Shown: positions 44,868-54,912 of the stretch, one piece after another
How the letters are laid out: each line of letters opens with the position of its first letter
How positions within the stretch are numbered: the first letter of the stretch is position 1
Source of the DNA: Reticulascus tulasneorum
Taxonomy: Eukaryota; Ascomycota; Sordariomycetes; Glomerellales; Reticulascaceae
Assembly: GCA_001557505.1 (NCBI GenBank)
Contig: LSAX01000006.1
Coordinates: 2,542,001-2,606,000, forward strand
DNA: 64,000 nucleotides
Direction: 5' to 3'
Position numbers and translations under genes: made by a program
Notes under the pieces: model-generated
Database searches by the model: none
Told to the model about the DNA's origin: nothing
The model's input: the letters and a program-made list of their open reading frames with translations, nothing else

Positions 44868-47699
44868 TCAGACAATGGAAATATCCGTCATTGCGATGGT
44901 GTCGAAAATGGACCCGACCCTTTCGTTCGTGGTTTCAAAGAGGCCGATTCGCCGAAATATACTGTCAGATACCTTTCGTAGGACCAGGCCAACATGTTCC
45001 CTCCCGCCATCTCTTAGAATCCGCTTCTTGATGAGAAGACAGAATATATCTTGTTTGCGTACATGAGCGGGTTCGATGTCATCTAATATAATCGAAGCCG
45101 GTATATCTTTGTAGAATTCATGGAATAAGTGCGCCGGATCGGAACTCGAAGTGTCCGCATTTTCCAGGCGCTGTATGTATACAGCTTTTGGATTCTCGTT
45201 TCTTTCGCACACATAGTCTCCAGCTGCCAATTTCCCCCGTATCCGCAGGATACCGTTCTTCGCTCGGGACATCGTCAAAGGGTCCAAATACGTGACCGAC
45301 ACATCAGTGATAGCAACGGAGACGGACTCTGACGCCGCACTGAATCCGCAGTTTTTGTAGTCGATAGGCCCTTCTAGAGATATCCAGGACCAAGATGGTC
45401 CTCTGTATTCTTGCGGTCTGTAGCACGATATCTGTGCGGACCATAACAGTTCGAATGGGAGGAAAACCTTCCAAAGTCCAGCTAGGTACTCTCCCAGGTG
45501 GGGCTTGAGGAGAGCAATAAGACCAGACAGGGCAATAGGACGGTCCCTCCGCTTTGAGAGGGCCATCCTGCTGTAAGATTGCACGAGTGTGGCCCAGTAC
45601 ATGAACGGGTGCGTGCTATTCTGGAGAAATTCTCGAGCCTTACGACGCCGGTAGTTGTCAGTGCGCAATACCCATGCAGTAAAGTAATTATCCATCGCGA
45701 AACTGTCCAATATCTCTGCTGGGAAGCTGCCCTGATCAATTTTATCTGGAGAATTCAAATACGAGGGCATATCCGACATCTTCCTTTCCAAAATTGAAGA
45801 AGTGAGAATGCTCTGCCGGCCCCGGGCATTGACGATCTTGAACCCGCCCGCCGGATGATGGTCATCAAAGACATCCTCCGGTACTCCGTGAGGGAATGTC
45901 TCAGAAGCTTGAAGCTCGTTGCAGTGCCAGAACAGTTGCCCCCGTGCGCAGTGAAGCACACGAGGAGCAAGAAGAAGTTCCTGAAGAACCCATGCTCGCG
46001 AGTAAAGAACGTGCTTGTTGTAGACGTCCGAACCGTTGATAAGATATCGCTGCGCCGACTCTGAGGCACAATCGTCTTCGTCGTCATCAAGCAGCTCTGG
46101 CTGAATCGTACGATGATTCCGAATGTAGAGGCAACCATCAGAACCATTCGGAGCGTCAGTAGCGGCAATGTTGCAGAGTGAGTTCTTGTATATGCTGCCC
46201 ATTCTGACTGACTCGCGATGCCAATCATCTGAGGAGTTCTGGATAATACAGAGCGAGTCGATCCACAAGTACTCAACACCTAGATTTCTAGCAAGCTGAA
46301 TTGCCTGCAAGAATGTCTTGCATAGTAGCGTGACAGGTATCTGCTGCTTGAAGGCAAGCACATTTTCTTTCAAAAGTCGGACAGGTTGATCATCGCCCCA
46401 GCAATGACTGAGAGTCATATATGGTGCGGCGGGCGTTTTCTCGTCCGATATATGAAGTCTGACCCGCGTTGCTTCACCTTCAGACTCTAAAAATAGCAGT
46501 CGAGTTGGCTTGAATTCCGAAGTTGGTCTACGGCAATCCTCGTGATTCAGTCGGCATTCTTGAAGCCAAAAAGCGGCTTGGCGCAAACAAGAGTCTGTGC
46601 CAGTTCCATCTGGCCAGGGTTGTTCTAAAAGCTCACGTGGCAGGAGTTCGATAATCTGAAAACGGCAACCTGGATCAGAGTACTCGCCTCTTGGCTCTTC
46701 GGAGGTAACAGTGAACGCGCTAGCGGACGAGATACTGAACGAGGTTGTTGGTTTCCAGAACAAAATACCTCCTGCCATATCGCTTTTAAGACCCTTCCGA
46801 TACTGCCATACAGCCGAGCATATTCGGCACCCAAGTTGAGCGGACTGTTTAAGTGACAGCAGTTTCCGATGATGTTCGCCGTCGTCATTGCGATTCCGAT
46901 ATACATGGTTGCGATGGCCCTCCAGTTTAGTCAGAATTGTATGTTTGCACAGGTCGCAAAAGTGTACCTGCTCTATGGAAACATCAAGTGCTTCATCTGG
47001 GCAAAGGGGTTCGGAAGGGTACGATGAAGCAAGATATACGACCAGAATGCCATTGGTGATTCTTGGGAGCATGAAGTATCCCGTTCTGATAACCCAGACG
47101 ATATGTGCGGGCAAGTGAGGACGCCGCGAAATGCCGGCCACGACTAAACAAACCCACAAAATCCATCCAGCCATAACTGAGAGAATAGCAAGTGCCCATC
47201 GAGGCTTGTGACGCACGCTGGCATATTCAGGAGCGGCAACCATGATGCTTTTTCGCCCGACAGCATTGAGGCATAATTCCAGAGCCAGAAATATGCTGTG
47301 TACGGCAAGCAAAGCATTGATGGCGTGATAGCTGTACTGCCACAGAAAAACAGCACCGGTCCCTCCATGAAAAGCGGCATGTGACACCCAGAAGACTATC
47401 TGCTCGACGAGATGTCGGCGGTTTGGGGTAATGGATCTTGGAGAAAGGACAAGCCACCCAACGTTGACAGTCACCACCAAGAAATTAGCAGGGGAATAGC
47501 TCTTGAGCAGAGAAAGCAATGCCGTGCGACTGGTTTCGTAGCGGAAGACCAAGAGCCAGATGTACATGAGGCTAATAAACGCAACATTGCCGAGGCTTGA
47601 AAGAAAGGTGGTGAATATGGGACTCGACCGATCGAAGTCATCTCGATTGGCACTAGCAAGCTTAATTGCATCGAATAAAGCAGCACGTATTGCAAACAT
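44868..47699 (-). CDS. HET-domain protein with N-terminal multi-pass membrane domain
   Basis: An uninterrupted frame of 943 residues from ATG 47699 (MFAIRAALFDAIKLA). Residues ~30-235 hold about six hydrophobic segments (FISLMYIWLLVF, HAINALLAVHSIFLALELC, WALAILSVMAGWILWVCLVV, and others). FCDLCKH and GCRICSAVW, a CX2C pair each, follow. The HET domain begins near residue 425 with YMTLSHCWGDDQPVRLLKEN, then LGVEYLWIDSLCIIQNSSDD, IYKNSLCNIAATDA and SRAWVLQELLLAPRVLHC. The C-terminus has GPSWSWISLEG and a family-type end. HET domains act in vegetative incompatibility and cell death. Membrane anchoring of a HET protein is uncommon and would place the death domain at a membrane surface. No lesion is visible, unlike the other two HET genes in the window. 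Confidence 0.88.
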   Translation of the reverse strand: MFAIRAALFDAIKLASANRDDFDRSSPIFTTFLSSLGNVAFISLMYIWLLVFRYETSRTALLSLLKSYSPANFLVVTVNVGWLVLSPRSITPNRRHLVEQIVFWVSHAAFHGGTGAVFLWQYSYHAINALLAVHSIFLALELCLNAVGRKSIMVAAPEYASVRHKPRWALAILSVMAGWILWVCLVVAGISRRPHLPAHIVWVIRTGYFMLPRITNGILVVYLASSYPSEPLCPDEALDVSIEQVHFCDLCKHTILTKLEGHRNHVYRNRNDDGEHHRKLLSLKQSAQLGCRICSAVWQYRKGLKSDMAGGILFWKPTTSFSISSASAFTVTSEEPRGEYSDPGCRFQIIELLPRELLEQPWPDGTGTDSCLRQAAFWLQECRLNHEDCRRPTSEFKPTRLLFLESEGEATRVRLHISDEKTPAAPYMTLSHCWGDDQPVRLLKENVLAFKQQIPVTLLCKTFLQAIQLARNLGVEYLWIDSLCIIQNSSDDWHRESVRMGSIYKNSLCNIAATDAPNGSDGCLYIRNHRTIQPELLDDDEDDCASESAQRYLINGSDVYNKHVLYSRAWVLQELLLAPRVLHCARGQLFWHCNELQASETFPHGVPEDVFDDHHPAGGFKIVNARGRQSILTSSILERKMSDMPSYLNSPDKIDQGSFPAEILDSFAMDNYFTAWVLRTDNYRRRKAREFLQNSTHPFMYWATLVQSYSRMALSKRRDRPIALSGLIALLKPHLGEYLAGLWKVFLPFELLWSAQISCYRPQEYRGPSWSWISLEGPIDYKNCGFSAASESVSVAITDVSVTYLDPLTMSRAKNGILRIRGKLAAGDYVCERNENPKAVYIQRLENADTSSSDPAHLFHEFYKDIPASIILDDIEPAHVRKQDIFCLLIKKRILRDGGREHVGLVLRKVSDSIFRRIGLFETTNERVGSIFDTIAMTDISIV

Positions 47700-48162
47700 G
47701 ACGCCAGCGGCGGTTTTCACTTTCAGCAATATGTGGTAGTTACCGCGATGTGGAGGGAGGAGATGTCAGAGCTGGAGGGCAGGGCTGGAGGACAAGGCTG
47801 CTTCTGGTCACCGTAGGGCCCCTGACTTTGTGGTCCGTGCAGAAAGTCTCCCCGCTTTGGGGACGCACGCAGCGATAGATTATGAGTGTCACCTAACCAA
47901 ACACGGTTAGACCGGTCCATGGTCTTTTAAACTACGAGAATGTTCTAAGAACACTGTGGTTTTATTGAAAGTCTGAAATTGTCAGCCACTTTGGAGCCAG
48001 GCAAAGGGATCAACAACCGTCGTGAAAGTGTTTTTAAATATCATCCCTTCCGATTTCGGCATGCTCCACGGCAAAGTTGGGTTACAGAGTATAACAGTCT
48101 CCCCATCTCTTCCGTAAATCGACGAACAAACACCCAGCCTTGCCCTTGATATCCCAAAGAAG
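47700..48162. promoter_or_regulatory. Divergent promoter between membrane HET gene and small membrane protein
   Basis: 463 bp separate the two divergent start codons, so the genes may share regulation. No recognisable binding motif was found. Confidence 0.45.
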
Positions 48163-48711
48163 ATGGCGCCGCCTTCGGCTTCCGAGATGATCGTCCGGAA
48201 AGCGTCCGCCCTAGGTCTGATGATCCTATTCTGCATGGCCGCCATCCCCTTCGACCCCGTCGCCTGGTTTATTATGGAAGATGACCCTTTATTCGTCGGG
48301 CAGATCTTGCAGGTGTGCGGCATGCTCGGCTCGCTATACTTCCAATGGAGCCTCGCGACCCTAAAGACCGCGCTCGCGGTTACGATACCCAATGCGCCCA
48401 ATCCTAACCAGGCGTACCAGAACCGCCCTATTCCGAACAGGATCTTGCTATGGCTGCCGCAGTACTACTGGCCTTTCGCGGCTGTAGAGGCGGTCTTATT
48501 GTTTCTTGCTTGGGCTACCTACTACGAGCTGTTCAGGAGAGTGGTAGTGCTGAGCGTCATGACTCCGCTGTGGACGCTAGGCTGGCATGCCACGCCGTGG
48601 GAGATGAAGATGTGGGCCTGGCAGATGGTAAAGGATATGTGGTTCCAAATGGTGGTGTCAGAGCTGCTTTGGGGTGGCAACCGAAGGAGGAGACGGACGG
48701 GGAGGCGGTAA
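48163..48711 (+). CDS. Small membrane protein of about four helices, unknown function
   Basis: Single exon, 182 residues, MAPPSASEMIVRKASALGLM. Hydrophobic stretches occur at about residues 14-37 (ALGLMILFCMAAIPF, AWFIM), 46-64 (GQILQVCGMLGSLYF), 107-125 (AAVEAVLLFLAWATYY) and 129-142. The C-terminus is strongly basic (NRRRRRTGRR). Trp is frequent in the last third (WTLGWHATPWEMKMWAWQ). I do not recognise the family. It lies between a HET and a NACHT gene and is divergent from the HET gene, the arrangement seen in some sensor/effector pairs, but that is position only. Confidence 0.65.
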   Translation: MAPPSASEMIVRKASALGLMILFCMAAIPFDPVAWFIMEDDPLFVGQILQVCGMLGSLYFQWSLATLKTALAVTIPNAPNPNQAYQNRPIPNRILLWLPQYYWPFAAVEAVLLFLAWATYYELFRRVVVLSVMTPLWTLGWHATPWEMKMWAWQMVKDMWFQMVVSELLWGGNRRRRRTGRR

Positions 48712-49267
48712 TGAACTGATAGCTACGTATGTTCTTGTGTTTTCTTAATTAAGGAGGCGAACAACTGTATCATTTGTACACTTTAAACTAATCGACATTC
48801 ATCCACACACGCAAACCAAAGACGTGAGAGATGGATAAGATACTACATAGATTTGTTAACAGGTCTAATGCACCAATTCTGGATCTTTTTTGAGGTTGCC
48901 GATGTCGATGTATTCTGACCTGACACAGAATCAGCTACAGGACCGCACCAGATGAGCTGCTCTATGGCATGCGTGCGCTCTCTCCGGGTATTTCCAAGAA
49001 CAAATATTGCTTTTGGAAAATCATGACAATTTCCGAACATTGTGCTAGATTCCACCAATGGTCTACAAATTTATCATATTCATCAACTTCTCGACCCATA
49101 AATTCATGCTAGAAACAGTAGGAGCGTGCAATGCTAACCACGACACATGCTGAATTCGGTCAGGCATTCAAAGACATAACCGTCAATCTTGATAAAGGTC
49201 AAGAAGATCATACCGTCCTGAAAACTACTACACATGAGGGAGGACCCATCAATTCAATCATATTACA
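48712..49267. other. Intergenic region between convergent genes, 0.55 kb
   Basis: Nothing recognisable; 3' flanks only. Confidence 0.4.
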
Positions 49268-52200
49268 TTAAAATATCCGAATATTAAGGTGTTGATAACC
49301 AAGAAGCGAGTTGGCTGAGCGTTTGAACTGCTCTGGGTCGACCATGTCCAAGTTGTCAACATCAGCAACGCAGAAGAAGAAACCGCTGTTCAGACGGTGG
49401 AAATCTGAGAATGGGAGTATTGCAGCCGATTTTGGCTCGGCGCTGATGGCCAAAGTTAAAGTGGGCTCAGGTACGGTTGTGTTCTTCGGCGGTAGAAGTC
49501 TCTTTATCGCTTCTGCGTTCGGTGGGGCCCAAATGTCTATGAGCTGTTCCAGAGTCATGAAATATGGTTGCTTCCTATCCCAGAAGTTAATGGCTGTGTC
49601 ATACCCATCGGCAACAAATCCCAGTAATCGAATATGGGGGTCCGCTCCGTGGGTGAGGAATGCTTCGATCAAGTCCACAACCTCAGGGCGATATTCGTTC
49701 GGTCGTACAGTCATAAGAGAGCCGACCAGGAAAAGCTTCCATGGAGTGTCTCCGCCCCTGAAAGATTGAAGGAGAGGGGATGCAGGCAGCTCTTCGTTAG
49801 GCTGTGCACCACAATCGAGCAGGAATCGCGTCAGCTTGACGTTGTTCGACGGATCCACCCCATAAACTCTCCGCCACGAAGCCCCAAGGGATGAGGAGAC
49901 GAGGAGACTGAGATCCTTGTAAACAGATAGCAGCTCGGGGCTTGTGTTGACTCTCCGAGAAACGAAAGCAAAGAGACCGATACTGGCGGCATGGTGATCG
50001 AAGGAGTACTCCGCATATGAATCGCCAAGCAATCCGTGCGGCGAAACAAACCTGCCAATCCCACCTGTTGTGATATGGACATGAAGCGCGCCTCTAAAGG
50101 ATGCGAGCTCTCTAGATCCTTGCCTTCTAGCAAAATCCACAAGTTCGGGCAACAAGCAAGTGTGTTGTCTAATATCAGCCAGCCAAGCGAAATCGAGTGA
50201 GTGCCACAACAGCCGGTATTCTTCCCTGTTTTTTGCGAACTTGAAGTAGTAAGGGCTTTTGAAAAGTGCGATGAATGTGTGAAATAACAATCGAATACTG
50301 CCCAAGTCCCCAAGGATATCCGGTAGTTCCGCTACCATCTCCTGGCCAAGGAGTTCGGCAGCGCTTCTGTGTATGAATCCGAGCTTGTATCTGAAGAGAG
50401 GAACTTTGTGTTCAGTGTCGGTGACCTCAAGAAGTCCTTTGCACCTTCCATTCAGCCTCTTCCTCATGGCGTTGACCCTGTCTATAATGCCCTTTTCGTC
50501 TTCGAACAACGAGTTCTTGCTCAGGACCTCTTTGGCAAACGCCGGTCGATCCTGGAGATCATCCATGATAGAATAGGTAAGGACATTCTCGCGAAACAAA
50601 TCGTGAACATCCCTGTTTATTGCCAAGGCAAAGGTTTGTAGAGCTCGAGTCTTGTCGGAAGGCTTGATGGAGTTCCATATCTTCCGAAGAACCGCACTAA
50701 GACCAGTTGGAACCGTTTTCAGCTTCTCCTGGAGCTGGATAATCGAGTAGCTGTCACCTATACCATCCAGGATGTCCAATGTCGCCAGACTCGTCCACAA
50801 GAAGACTCCATCCGATAGCATGACGATTTGATCCATGAGCTCCTGGTATTCGCGAACACTGTCGCCCAGATCCGCGCAAGCCGGGTGTTTGGAAAACTGA
50901 GATCTTACAAAGATTTCCATATCCTCCCTGGTAAGATCGTGGAGCTTGAAACTCAGCTTCGGGTCGAGTGAGAAGCTTTCGAAAGCACTGTATGGCCTAC
51001 TAGACACACAAATTTTGATGTCTTCAGAGCCTCGGATGCCCGGAGCTAGAGGCGATGTCCAGACCCTTAGTGCCTTGGCCATTGACCAGTAATCGCCTTC
51101 AAATTCATCAAGTCCATCAATGAAAAAGCAGAATCTATGCTTTTCGAACTTCTTGGTGCTGGTTGTAAGTGAAACAAAAGCCCTTTCCAATTCTATCATG
51201 CTGATCGGCTCATCAGCTTCCATCTGGTGTCTTCCATGACCTTTTGCCGCTTGCCACAGGGATGGGAGCGTCTCTGGTATCAATCCAGGGCATTCCCTGA
51301 GTGTTTCGAAGAGAATAGATCGGTACAAGCCCTCAATTGACTTTTGGAGTCCGTCACCCGAATTCCAAAAGAAAAAGCTGGCCATTACCAGTTTCTTCCC
51401 ACCAGCCCATTTGCGGAGCATCTTTTCTGTTTGAGAGTCTTGGTACAAAAACTTCATCAGAGTAGACTTCCCAGATCCAGCCTTGCCAGAGATGTAGAAG
51501 ATGCCGCTTCCGGCTTCCAACCACTCGACAAGACTTCTATGAGCGCTCCGCTTTATGTCGAGCTCGTCATGACTTGGTTTGTCTGTGCCATCCAAGTATG
51601 CAAGCCTTCGTCGCTTTCTAGTTTGATCTTGCGTGTCACTTGCAGGAGTACTGGATTCGTCAAAGGACATAACCCCATTGTCGCTTATGTCCTCCCAACC
51701 AGACCCACTACCGTCGTTATCTGAATCATCGTCAGAGTTATCTGGGCTATAAATAAGCCACTTGTAAGTGTCTTCGCACGCTTCATGGATGCCGTGCTCG
51801 CGGTCTCGCATGGAAGAGAATTTCAACTTGCTCAACACCCAATCCTCGACACTAACGTTTTCGAATGTAGCAGTGATGGTTGTGAGTGCGTTGCTGATAT
51901 CACTGAGGTTTGGGTGCTGATCCAGCGCGGCATCTTGCATTTCTTGCACAGATTGGAGAAAATCCTCTCTAATTGCCTGTAGTGTGTCTCTGGTCTCCGT
52001 CGCTATCACATCAGTCTTTCTCAATGCTACTTGAAGTGCATCGTAAACACTTGATTGCTTTTCACTGTCGAAGTAGACATCAACACATTTGCTGCGCAGT
52101 GAGAGAGTTGAGAGTCTTACCTCATCATCATAACAACTCGGCTGAGGATGACATTACGATATCTTTCTAGCCTATTCTCCAATGACTCAAGCTGTCCCTT

Positions 52201-52545
52201 CTTCATCATGCCTCGCAGGGCAATACGGAGCCCGGCCGTTTTCGAGTGCGGGTTCTTAGCTCGGAGCTTGTCAAGCTCAGCGAGAAGCTCTTCAGACAGC
52301 TGACGGCATTCCAAGACAAGCTTTTGAAGAGCGATTTCGTCGTCGGTGGACGGATTGGCGTTCTGCGGGCTCAGCCGCCTCGTCACAAGTTGTAAGTCTC
52401 GGACGACACTGTTAATCTCTCTTGTCTCTGTAGTTGTCCCCGTGGCAGAGCCATATACCTCGGCAGCACCCGATATCAACTTGGCTGAGAAGTCGATGAA
52501 TGAAATAATATTGCCTGCGAGGCTTAGTGCTGAGAGAGGATCCAT
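49268..52545 (-). CDS. NACHT/STAND NTPase without repeat domain
   Basis: Exon 1 (52545-52121) and exon 2 (52064-49268), joined across a 56-nt intron, give 1073 residues. The start MDPLSALSLAGNIISFIDFS is the classical N-terminal domain of fungal STAND proteins. NACHT follows with Walker A IFYISGKAGSGKSTL near residue 330, Walker B HRFCFFIDGLDEFEG, a sensor-like ICVSSRPYSAFE and LHDLTREDMEIFVRSQF. The C-terminal half has the DUF7791-type region (FIHRSAAELLG) and ends without WD, TPR or ankyrin repeats (LNIRIF). Such short NLR-like proteins are abundant in filamentous fungi and are thought to sense non-self or regulate cell death. The frame is intact. A shorter 29-nt intron at the same donor would also be in frame but is too short to be likely. 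Confidence 0.9.
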
Positions 52546-53156
52546 ATTTTGGCTTAAGCTTCAGCCTTCAGGTAGCCTCTATTCGGGTGGGAGATGTCAC
52601 GCGGCTGTCAGACTGTGCACCGGCATGAAGAAAGAAACATGCCAAGGAAATTGGAGAATTAAGGAGGTTCGGGAGATTTGAATTGTTTGAGAAGGTTAGA
52701 AAAGCCACAGGGTAGCCTTGATGTTTCTCTGTCAAGAAATCCAAGGAGCCCAACATTCAGCTGGCAGCTGCAGGCTGTGGGGAGTCCATCTTTAGTTAGC
52801 GGATTGCCACCGATTGCGGGGCACGAGCCTGAGCACCTGATCAAGTGTAAAAACCAAACAACCTCACGTGATCGCGTAGAATCTTATTTGCCCTCCAGAA
52901 CTGATTCTCGTCGGCGAACGTCACGCATATTAAAGAAGCAGTGGTGATGCCCTGCTGATCATGGCTAATGATGTAATATTAATAGAAACTCTTCGAATAA
53001 CGTTTGTTCTGGAATTTCTGTGCTTAATTCCCTGGCAGGTGTCGTCGCTTCTGCAGCGTTTGTGCTCAACTTGGACATCGAGTTGAGAACCTCAACTTCG
53101 ACTTCAAATACACTCTATTGTTTATCTAGTCGAACGAAAATAACCACCCTCTCGCC
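52546..53156. other. Intergenic region, 0.6 kb
   Basis: Promoter of the NACHT gene on the left and 3' flank of the esterase on the right. No repeats or genes are recognised. Confidence 0.4.
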
Positions 53157-54352
53157 TCAAGCTTTGAGAGCCCCCTCAAGCAGCCAGTCTCCAATTATCC
53201 TCACTGTCTTTTCCAACTTCAGCTGTGCGTCTACCATGAGATCCGGATCTCGGACTAGACCTGCGATGGATTGGTCAAAGCCATGAATAGTGTCAGGGAC
53301 TAGCAGCCACCTGTAGCAACCGCCGTCTTCTGTCTTTTCTTCGAAATGGAATCTCTCATCGTCTAGGATCAGCTCTCCGGTTTCAGCCAGAGCCTCCTGT
53401 CCCACAACCTCGGCTGGGGCTTTCCGGCCTGCCAACCGACATATAAGCTTCCAATCCTCGTGCGCCAGCATATCGAGTTCGCATCCAATGATAAACACAT
53501 TCTTAGGCATCGATTCCCGGAGGCAAAAGAGTGGGCTAATCAAGGGGTCGCGGAGGTCCTGGCCATAAGGGTGATAGCACCAATCGAACAAGGGTACCAG
53601 GCTAAGCAGGTAATCTGCGCTACGGGCACGGAATCCACCCAATGCCGGCTTATATCGGCGCGTCGCTGCCTTTTGATCGGCCGCGGTAGTCATATCGGTC
53701 ACTGGGTAAATTGGCACGACGGCTTGGATGCGCGTACGCACGGATTCTAGCTGTGCAACGGCCATAGCCAGATTTCCACCAGCAGACCATCCGGCTATGG
53801 CGACGCGCGAGAGGTCGGTACGAAGGCTGGAATCATTGAGGACAGCAAGTACAAGTTGCTCAACGTCATGGACGGGAACCGGAAATGGAGACCCCGGCGC
53901 TTTTCCATAGTTCAGGGCCACAACCAAGAAGTTATGAGTAGTAGCGAACAGGGCGTTCCACTCGTCATTATCTTCCGGAGAGCCTATTACGAAGCCCCCA
54001 CCATGAATGGTAAGAAGAATAGGAAGCGCATCCGAGGAACTACTGGCATATGACTTGGGGAGGAAGACGCTACGCAGCGTATTAGTAACAATATCTAATC
54101 AACGACAGGCATCACTTACCGGACGGGAAGGCTTGGGCGACAACTGTAAGTCTTCACGATATCCGGACGGATTTCGCGCGGCGAGACGTATTGTTTCACA
54201 CTGCGCAAGAAAAGCCCGGGCCTGATCAAAATGTTCTGTAAACCAAATGCAGTCGCCCCATACCTGAGCCTGGCAAGGAGTGTTGGAGTTGGAACTGTCA
54301 GGTTCCCACCCGACGAATCCTCCTCCTGTACTTGTTGCCCTTGGTGGGCCAT
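53157..54352 (-). CDS. Alpha/beta-hydrolase, HSL-type esterase/lipase
   Basis: Exon 1 (54352-54120) and exon 2 (54069-53157) with a 50-nt intron give 381 residues. ATG 54352 was preferred over ATG 54359 because only its frame splices into YSCRPSLPVRVFLPKSYASS. The oxyanion motif HGGGF is near residue 100, the nucleophile elbow GWSAGG near 173, the acid in GCELDMLAHE and the His in PDTIHGFD, so the catalytic triad is complete. This is the hormone-sensitive-lipase/GDXG family, which hydrolyses short to medium acyl esters. No signal peptide is visible, so it is probably cytosolic. No link to its neighbours is evident. Confidence 0.85.
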
Positions 54353-54912
54353 ATTTCATGAAGCTGAAAAATTATGCGTCCAATTCATTAACAGCCTCTC
54401 AGATCGGTGGCTAGATATAGTCCTTGGTCCTTTGTGAGATTTAGACTCTGTCGGGAGCGATATTTCCTTATCCCGAACCGAAACCAAATATGAAACAACG
54501 GCACGTAACGCAAATATTCCCCGTTTTACGCACCTGGAGGTCTTACTTCAAGATGTCGCTTGGTGGAGGAGACCACTCAATAAAGTATTGTAGCAGCAGA
54601 TGGAAGATATATCTATTCGCCGAAGCAATCAAAACACGGTGTAAGCGACTGGCGCCACCAGCGCAGAACAAGCCAAGAACGGGACATGTGACAAAAACAA
54701 GGAACATAGCAAAAAGAAACTCGAAAAGCGGGGTTACGACCGAGGCTATCACGTGCCAAGGCTAATTACTTGGCTTGTCCGGGTCAGTCAAGGGTTGATA
54801 ACCGGCATTGATTGTATTTAGATGTAAGGAAATATGTTCTAGCGAGAGCCGCAGTGTTATTATAACAGAGGTATCATCGAGACAAAGGAAAAAGACAAAC
54901 ACCGTTTTGCAG
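54353..54912. other. Intergenic region, 0.56 kb
   Basis: Promoter of the esterase and 3' flank of the tmpL-like gene, both on the minus strand. No other feature is seen. Confidence 0.4.
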
